Source: UBA10649 sp963700745 (GTDB lineage: Bacteria; Actinomycetota; Actinomycetes; S36-B12). Taken from it: 64,000 nucleotides of DNA. Each line of letters begins with the position of its first letter. Within the stretch, counting starts at the first letter, position 1. The notes beneath the pieces were generated by a model. The model searched no databases and had not been told where the DNA came from. It worked only from the letters and a program-made list of their open reading frames with translations. Where the stretch lies: the NCBI GenBank assembly GCA_963700745.1, contig CAVOYT010000009.1:186001-250000 (forward strand). Direction: 5' to 3'. A program made the translations under genes and the position numbers. Below, in pieces: positions 61,617 to 64,000 of the stretch.

Positions 61617-62874
61617 GCGTTCGCTCCTGTGTAGTGGGTCTCGAAGTCGGCGTAGGACGGGGAGATGGTGAAGGTGGGCTGGCTCGTGGGCGCCACCGCG
61701 TCGAGCGTCTTGAGCCCGTCGCCGGTGTTCAGCAGGACGACCTCGGCCGCGGGGTCGACCAGGCCCTGCGCGAGCAGCTTTCGGTAGGTCGGCGACGACG
61801 ACCCCGCCGGCGGTCTCCGCGAAGATCCCCTCCGTGCGGGCGAGCAGCTTGATCCCCTCGACGATCTCGTCATCGCTGACGTCTGCGATCGCCCCGCCCG
61901 TCCTGCGCACCACGTCGAGCGCGTACGGGCCGTCCGCGGGATTGCCGATCGCGAGCGACTTGGCGATGGTGTCGGGCTTGACCGGGCGGATGACGTCGTG
62001 GCCGGCCTGGAACGCCTGGGACACCGGCGAGCAGCCGGTCGCCTGGGCACCGAATACCTGATAGTCCCGGTCGTCGACGAGGCCGAGGTCCACGAACTCG
62101 CGGAAGGCCTTGTCGACCTTGGTCAGCAGCGAGCCGGACGCCACCGGGGACACGATCGCGTCGGGGAGCCGCCACCCCAATTGCTCGGCGATCTCGAAGC
62201 CGACGGTCTTGCTGCCCTCGGCGTAGTAGGGCCGCAGGTTGACGTTGACGAATCCCCAGTCCCTGTTCGAGGCGATCTCCGAGCAGAGCCGGTTGCACGT
62301 CGTCGTAGTTGCCGTCGATGGCCACCAGCGTCCCGCCGTAGACGGCGGTGGTCACGATCTTCCCCGCCTCCAGGTTCGAGGGGACGAAGACCACTGAGGC
62401 GAGCCCGGCGCGGGCCGCCGCCGCTGCCACCGCGTTGGCGAGGTTGCCGGTGGATGCGCAGGCGATGGTGGTGTAGCCGAGGCGGCGGCCGTTCTCCAGC
62501 GCCACCGCCACGACCCGATCCTTGAACGAGTGGGTGGGGTTGCCGCTGTCGTCCTTCACCCAGACGGCTCGGGCGCCGAGCTCCGCGGCGAGGTTGTCTG
62601 CGCGAACGAGGCGGGTCAGCCCTGGCTGGAGTCCCCGACGACCGGCGGCACCCGGTTCCACGGGCAGCAGCGCCTCGTACCTCCACATGGACCCGGGCCC
62701 GGCCTCGATCTGCTCGCGGGTCACCGTGGAGGGGACGTAGGCCACCTCGAGGGGGCCGAAGCACTCCATGCAGGCGTAGCTCGCGTCGAGATCCGAGGTG
62801 GCGCCGCACTCGCGGCAGCGCAGCGCGTAGGCAGCACCGAGCGACGGAGTGGGGGTGTCTATCTGAGCAGTCAT
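61613..62874 (-). CDS. thrC: Threonine synthase-family PLP enzyme (possible O-phosphohomoserine-dependent homocysteine synthase)
   Basis: About 420 aa. ATG 62874 has AAGAGAGG seven bases upstream. N-terminal zinc-ribbon-type cysteines (LRCRECGATSDLDASYACMECF) precede the PLP fold: DDSGNPTHSFKDRVVAVALE holds the Schiff-base lysine, and ACASTGNLANAVAAAAARAG the phosphate loop. Later blocks: IVSPVASGSLLTKVDKAFRE, VFGAQATGCSPVSQAFQAG and VVLLNTGDGLKTLDAV. Frameshifts near 62290, 62170 and 61790. Overlap with a sulfur-carrier gene and a SAM-I riboswitch in the leader suggest homocysteine rather than threonine as product; by sequence alone it would be named threonine synthase. Confidence 0.85.
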
Positions 62875-62889
62875 GACGAGGCCTCTCTT

Positions 62890-63010
62890 CTCATCTGCCC
62901 TGGTCAACAGGTCGGAGTTGGCACCACGTCCGGGTGGCCTCGTGAACGAGATTCACCGAATAGGTTGCCGGGGCTTCAACGGGCCGTATCCCTCTGCCCC
63001 TCTGGATGAG
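62890..63010 (-). promoter_or_regulatory. SAM-I (S-box) riboswitch upstream of threonine-synthase-like gene
   Basis: Read on the minus strand: P1 5' strand CTCATC, then CAGAGGGGCAGAGGGATACG, GGCCCGTTGAAGCCCCGGCA, ACC, the variable arm, GGTGCCAACTCC, and closing GATGAG. These are the conserved parts of the SAM-I aptamer (AGAG, GGAGGGA-like, GGCCC, GAA, CCGGCAACC, GGTGCCAA-TCC). P1 pairs CTCATC with GATGAG. The ribosome site of the next gene begins right after P1. The other sequence between 63011 and 63080 should contain the promoter. Confidence 0.92.
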
Positions 63011-63080
63011 GTATTCAGTTGTGTGAGCAGATGAAACCACACTCGAGCCGGGATGTGCCAACCACCCCTGCCTCTGAGCG

Positions 63081-63962
63081 TCAGGCCGGGACTGTCACGC
63101 CGGACGCGCGGAGACGTTCGACGGCGGCGTCGTACGTCGCATCGATCCGCTGGCAGGTCTCCGCGTCGAAGTCCTGTCGCCAGCGTCCCGGATGCGCGCC
63201 GTCGGGCGTCACGTTGGCGTCGAACCACTCCACCATGCCGTCGTCGACGTTCACGCCCAGGAAGCCGCAGAGGCGCTGCAGGGTGCCGGCCCGGTCGTTG
63301 ACCACCAGGTCCATCAGCTCGATGGTCAGCACCCGGTCCGACCGGGAGGCAGCCACGGCGGCGTGCGTGCGCACCATGCGCTGCTCCCACTGCGCCAGCG
63401 CGTCGAACACGTCATCGGGCCCGAAGGGCTGGCTGACGAAGGACGCTGCGACATCGCGGCCGTCCCGCGTCACGACGACGACCAGGGACGCGGGATAGAT
63501 GGGCTCGAGCCGATCGGCCTTGCGGGCATTGGCCGGCGTCGTGTCCACGAGTCTCGATGCCTGAAGGCGATCGGCGATGCGCGCCATGATGCGATTCGCC
63601 AGCTCGCGCGTCGCCGCCAGGGGCTCTCGCTGCATGTCGACGAGGTACTGGTGCGCCCAGCGCTCGACGTCCTCGCGGGACATCGACTGGTGAAGGCCGA
63701 CCTCGGGGGTGCGCTCGAACCATCGGTTCAGCAACCGATCGACCGCGAGGTCGGCGGCGGCCTGGGCTCGCGGCGAGCCGGGCTTGCGCAGAGCCACCGC
63801 CAGCGCGTCGGCCAGGCCGTCGTTGCCCGCGATGAACCGCACCTCCATGGGCCGCGCCAGCGTCAGGTCGGGATGGTGATCGAGCAGCTGGCCCACGATC
63901 GTGGAGCCGCTGCGCCCCGTGCCGCCCACCAGCACCGGATGCTCAAGGTCGACGGCAGCCAC
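63081..63962 (-). CDS. Sulfotransferase family protein
   Basis: 293 aa, intact. GTG 63962 overlaps the TAG of the upstream gene (TAGTG). PAPS contacts: VLVGGTGRSGSTIVGQLL (5'-phosphosulfate loop) and VVVVTRDGRDVAASFVSQPF (3'-phosphate region). ERWAHQYLVDMQREPLAATR lies in the acceptor region. It transfers sulfate from PAPS to an unknown acceptor; cytoplasmic as no signal is seen. Last gene before the SAM-I leader on the same strand; about 70 bases separate the two. Confidence 0.85.
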   Translation of the reverse strand: MAAVDLEHPVLVGGTGRSGSTIVGQLLDHHPDLTLARPMEVRFIAGNDGLADALAVALRKPGSPRAQAAADLAVDRLLNRWFERTPEVGLHQSMSREDVERWAHQYLVDMQREPLAATRELANRIMARIADRLQASRLVDTTPANARKADRLEPIYPASLVVVVTRDGRDVAASFVSQPFGPDDVFDALAQWEQRMVRTHAAVAASRSDRVLTIELMDLVVNDRAGTLQRLCGFLGVNVDDGMVEWFDANVTPDGAHPGRWRQDFDAETCQRIDATYDAAVERLRASGVTVPA

Positions 63963-64000
63963 TAGAGGTACAGCCCCGTGCCGGCGGTGCTGTGCCGTGA
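63962..64000 (-). CDS. C-terminal end of an upstream gene (partial)
   Basis: Thirteen codons open to the window edge read SRHSTAGTGLYL then TAG. The stop overlaps the sulfotransferase start, so both belong to one operon. Too short to identify. Confidence 0.4.
   Translation of the reverse strand, partial: SRHSTAGTGLYL

Overview
The window is GC-rich DNA (roughly two-thirds G+C by eye) from an actinobacterium. The evidence is the actinobacterial set of families (WS/DGAT acyltransferase, DUF4333 and LASC/LTSC-type lipoproteins, universal-stress/CBS pair, oligoribonuclease beside tRNA-His, Tad pilus with a VWA-fused TadB), frequent GTG starts, and DosR-like and CsoR-like palindromes. I cannot name the genus. 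The assembly carries many single-base insertions and deletions, mostly in G/C runs. About half of the genes are therefore read here as one gene across two or more frames; these look more like sequencing error than decay, but this cannot be settled from one sequence.

Layout: (1) 93-5170, a group 3b [NiFe] hydrogenase operon (Fe-S subunit, cyclic-nucleotide-binding protein, flavin reductase subunit, small and large subunits, maturation protease). (2) 5167-20100, a copper-related block: a lipoprotein, a copper P-type ATPase present as two halves on opposite strands, and two giant multicopper oxidases (the first frame-shifted, the second intact) separated by a membrane protein and a lipoprotein. 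Both oxidase promoters carry a DosR-like box followed at the same distance by a CsoR-like palindrome. (3) 20099-39014, housekeeping and accessory genes: wax-ester synthase, HerA-like ATPase, TauE exporter, MFS symporter, two sphingosine-phosphate-lyase-like PLP enzymes, GYD protein, RecQ with a phosphoribosyltransferase tail, FGGY kinase, a three-gene envelope cluster (tiny membrane protein, kinase-like/methyltransferase, membrane sulfatase), two lipoproteins and a TesB thioesterase. (4) 39011-46632, a Tad/Flp pilus locus. (5) 46730-49901, a diguanylate cyclase divergent from a universal stress protein-CBS operon, then orn and tRNA-His. (6) 50027-53981, a LuxR-type regulator divergent from a small secreted protein, a patch of truncated genes, and a CPBP protease. 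(7) 54042-61220, peroxiredoxin, MobA-DUF6457, a histidine kinase/response regulator pair, a glycoside-hydrolase lipoprotein and an SGNH hydrolase. (8) 61234-64000, tRNA-Lys, a MoaD-like sulfur carrier overlapping a threonine-synthase-like enzyme under a SAM-I riboswitch, and a sulfotransferase.

Taken together, hydrogenase, universal stress/CBS proteins and both oxidases may share a hypoxia/redox regulator of the DosR type, with copper added as a second input at the oxidases. The SAM-I riboswitch over a ThrC-like/MoaD-like pair points to homocysteine rather than threonine synthesis. The most unusual structural point is the copper ATPase: its two halves add up to one full-length transporter and are broken exactly in the outward-facing loop between M3 and M4, where the second half begins with a secretion signal and an extracytoplasmic domain.
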